Both the position numbers and the translations under genes were made by a program. A stretch of DNA of 6,640 bases from an uncultured Bacteroidia bacterium (GTDB lineage Bacteria > Bacteroidota > Bacteroidia > Bacteroidales > UBA932), in assembly GCA_902797895.1 (NCBI GenBank), contig CADBUS010000060.1, positions 1-6,640 of the forward strand, in the 5' to 3' direction. Below, piece after piece: positions 6,397 through 6,640 of the stretch. Below the pieces are notes generated by a model. The model ran no database searches. It worked only from the letters and a program-made list of their open reading frames with translations, and was not told where the DNA came from. Numbering within the stretch: position 1 is the stretch's first letter; every line of letters starts with the position of its first letter.

Positions 6397-6475
6397 GGCA
6401 GTGTAATACTAAAGGAAGCTGGGCGCCCACGCCCGTCAACCTAACGGAGTGAACTTCCTGTGCATTACAGCTACC
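6397..6475. repeat. Second interrupted inverted repeat with inner hairpin
   Basis: The arms 6397-6418 and 6454-6475 pair as GG, AG, TGTAAT and AGGAAG on the left with CTTCCT, ATTACA, CT and CC on the right, broken by an ACTAA/GTGC internal loop and a bulged G at 6470. The enclosed segment holds a GC-rich hairpin GGGCG-CCCA-CGCCC (6421-6434) and a competing CCGT/ACGG pair (6433-6436, 6444-6447). It lies 16 bases after the first long hairpin, so the two make one structured block. Confidence 0.75.
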
Positions 6476-6486
6476 GTAAGGAGCTG
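6468..6486 (+). other. Small hairpin with GTAA tetraloop
   Basis: CAGCT (6468-6472), a bulged A, CC, the loop GTAA, GG and AGCTG (6482-6486) form a seven-pair hairpin capped by a GNRA-class tetraloop on the + strand. It uses bases of the right arm of the preceding inverted repeat, so the two folds exclude each other. Confidence 0.6.
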
Positions 6487-6487
6487 A

Positions 6488-6518
6488 ATAGATTCTTCGC
6501 TTGCGCTCAGAATGACAG
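6488..6518. repeat. Dispersed repeat, copy B (right boundary of composite element)
   Basis: This is a direct repeat of copy A, in the same orientation, with a single extra T (CGCTTGCG). Together the two copies bracket the roughly 180-bp structured block. Confidence 0.85.
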
Positions 6519-6520
6519 TG

Positions 6521-6541
6521 AGCAAAGCGTTCTGAATGATG
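6521..6541. repeat. Degenerate copy of the repeat core
   Basis: GCGTTCTGAATGAT (6527-6540) matches the repeat core GCGCTCAGAATGAC at 11 of 14 bases and follows copy B directly. It looks like an older, decayed unit of the same family. Confidence 0.55.
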
Positions 6542-6616
6542 TGAAAAAAGTTGAGAAAATAGAGATTCAATGAATAAGCTACAACTATGCAAATAGCTTA
6601 ATATGAGCTTTTTATG

Positions 6617-6640
6617 CCCCCCCCCCCTGCCAAATTGGCA
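6617..6640. repeat. C11 homopolymer followed by a 13-base palindrome
   Basis: Eleven C in a row (6617-6627) are followed at once by TGCCAA-A-TTGGCA (6628-6640), a six-pair inverted repeat around one base that ends exactly at the window edge. The sequence beyond is not visible, so the palindrome may be part of a longer one. Homopolymers of this length are prone to slippage and to sequencing error. Confidence 0.85.

Larger units (their letters stand above)
6156..6640. other. Non-coding, repeat-rich region to the window end
   Basis: I find no credible protein gene in this 485-base stretch. It holds the 11-bp duplication, the repeat copies and tandem array, the structured block, an AT-rich tail with TAAGCTA/TAGCTTA arms (6575-6581, 6594-6600) and the C tract with palindrome at the edge. 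The long open frame on the - strand (6257-6592) is made of translated repeats and should not be taken as a gene. Confidence 0.8.

Noticed and set aside
6045..6541. tRNA gene used as an integration site
   Set aside because: The repeats lie on the 5' side of the tRNA, no duplicated tRNA 3' end is visible, and there is no integrase gene.
6257..6592. 111-codon open frame on the - strand
   Set aside because: Its translation contains HSER-type strings that come from the dispersed repeats, and the rest crosses the hairpin block. It has no domain or compositional sign of a protein.
6575..6613. Intrinsic terminator (TAAGCTA/TAGCTTA followed by TTTTT)
   Set aside because: The stem is AT-rich with a 12-base loop, and the T run is eight bases away, so it is too weak to call.

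Overview
The window reads as chromosomal DNA from a member of the Bacteroidota, probably the order Bacteroidales. The reasons are the moderate-to-low GC content, the lack of Shine-Dalgarno sequences in front of well-defined genes, a TAnnTTTG-type -7 box upstream of the tRNA gene, the protein families present (S9 peptidase ending its signal peptide in a Gln, DUF2752, a eukaryote-like single-function proline dehydrogenase) and dispersed repeats with the core GCTCAGAATGAC. I cannot name a genus.

Positions 47-5987 hold six genes, all on the + strand and tightly packed. In order they are: an exported S9 (prolyl oligopeptidase family) serine peptidase; a zinc-ribbon plus CD225/dispanin membrane protein with an in-frame 15-bp repeat in its linker; a DUF2752 membrane protein; a small predicted lipoprotein of unknown function; a nucleoside phosphorylase; and a proline dehydrogenase. 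Gaps between them are 32, 8, 35, 10 and 12 bases with no terminator visible between them, so much of this run may be co-transcribed, although the functions look mixed. The peptidase (peptide breakdown in the envelope), proline dehydrogenase (proline oxidation) and nucleoside phosphorylase (nucleoside salvage) are catabolic. The middle three genes look like envelope proteins.

At 6008-6046 an almost perfect 18-bp A-tailed/T-tailed hairpin serves as a bidirectional terminator between proline dehydrogenase (+) and a convergent tRNA-Gly(CCC) gene (-). The tRNA has a good Bacteroidota-type -7 promoter element and a short leader that can fold.

From 6156 to the end there is no credible protein gene. 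This stretch is repeat-rich and strongly structured: an 11-bp tandem duplication, a 20-bp tandem array, two near-identical ~30-bp direct repeats (6239-6268 and 6488-6518), and between them about 180 bp almost entirely made of nested inverted repeats, including a 71-nt long hairpin, a second ~22-bp interrupted stem and a GNRA-capped hairpin that competes with that stem. This composite element is the least explained part of the window; it could be a non-autonomous mobile or REP-like element, a structured RNA, or both. The window ends in an 11-C tract followed directly by a 13-base palindrome.
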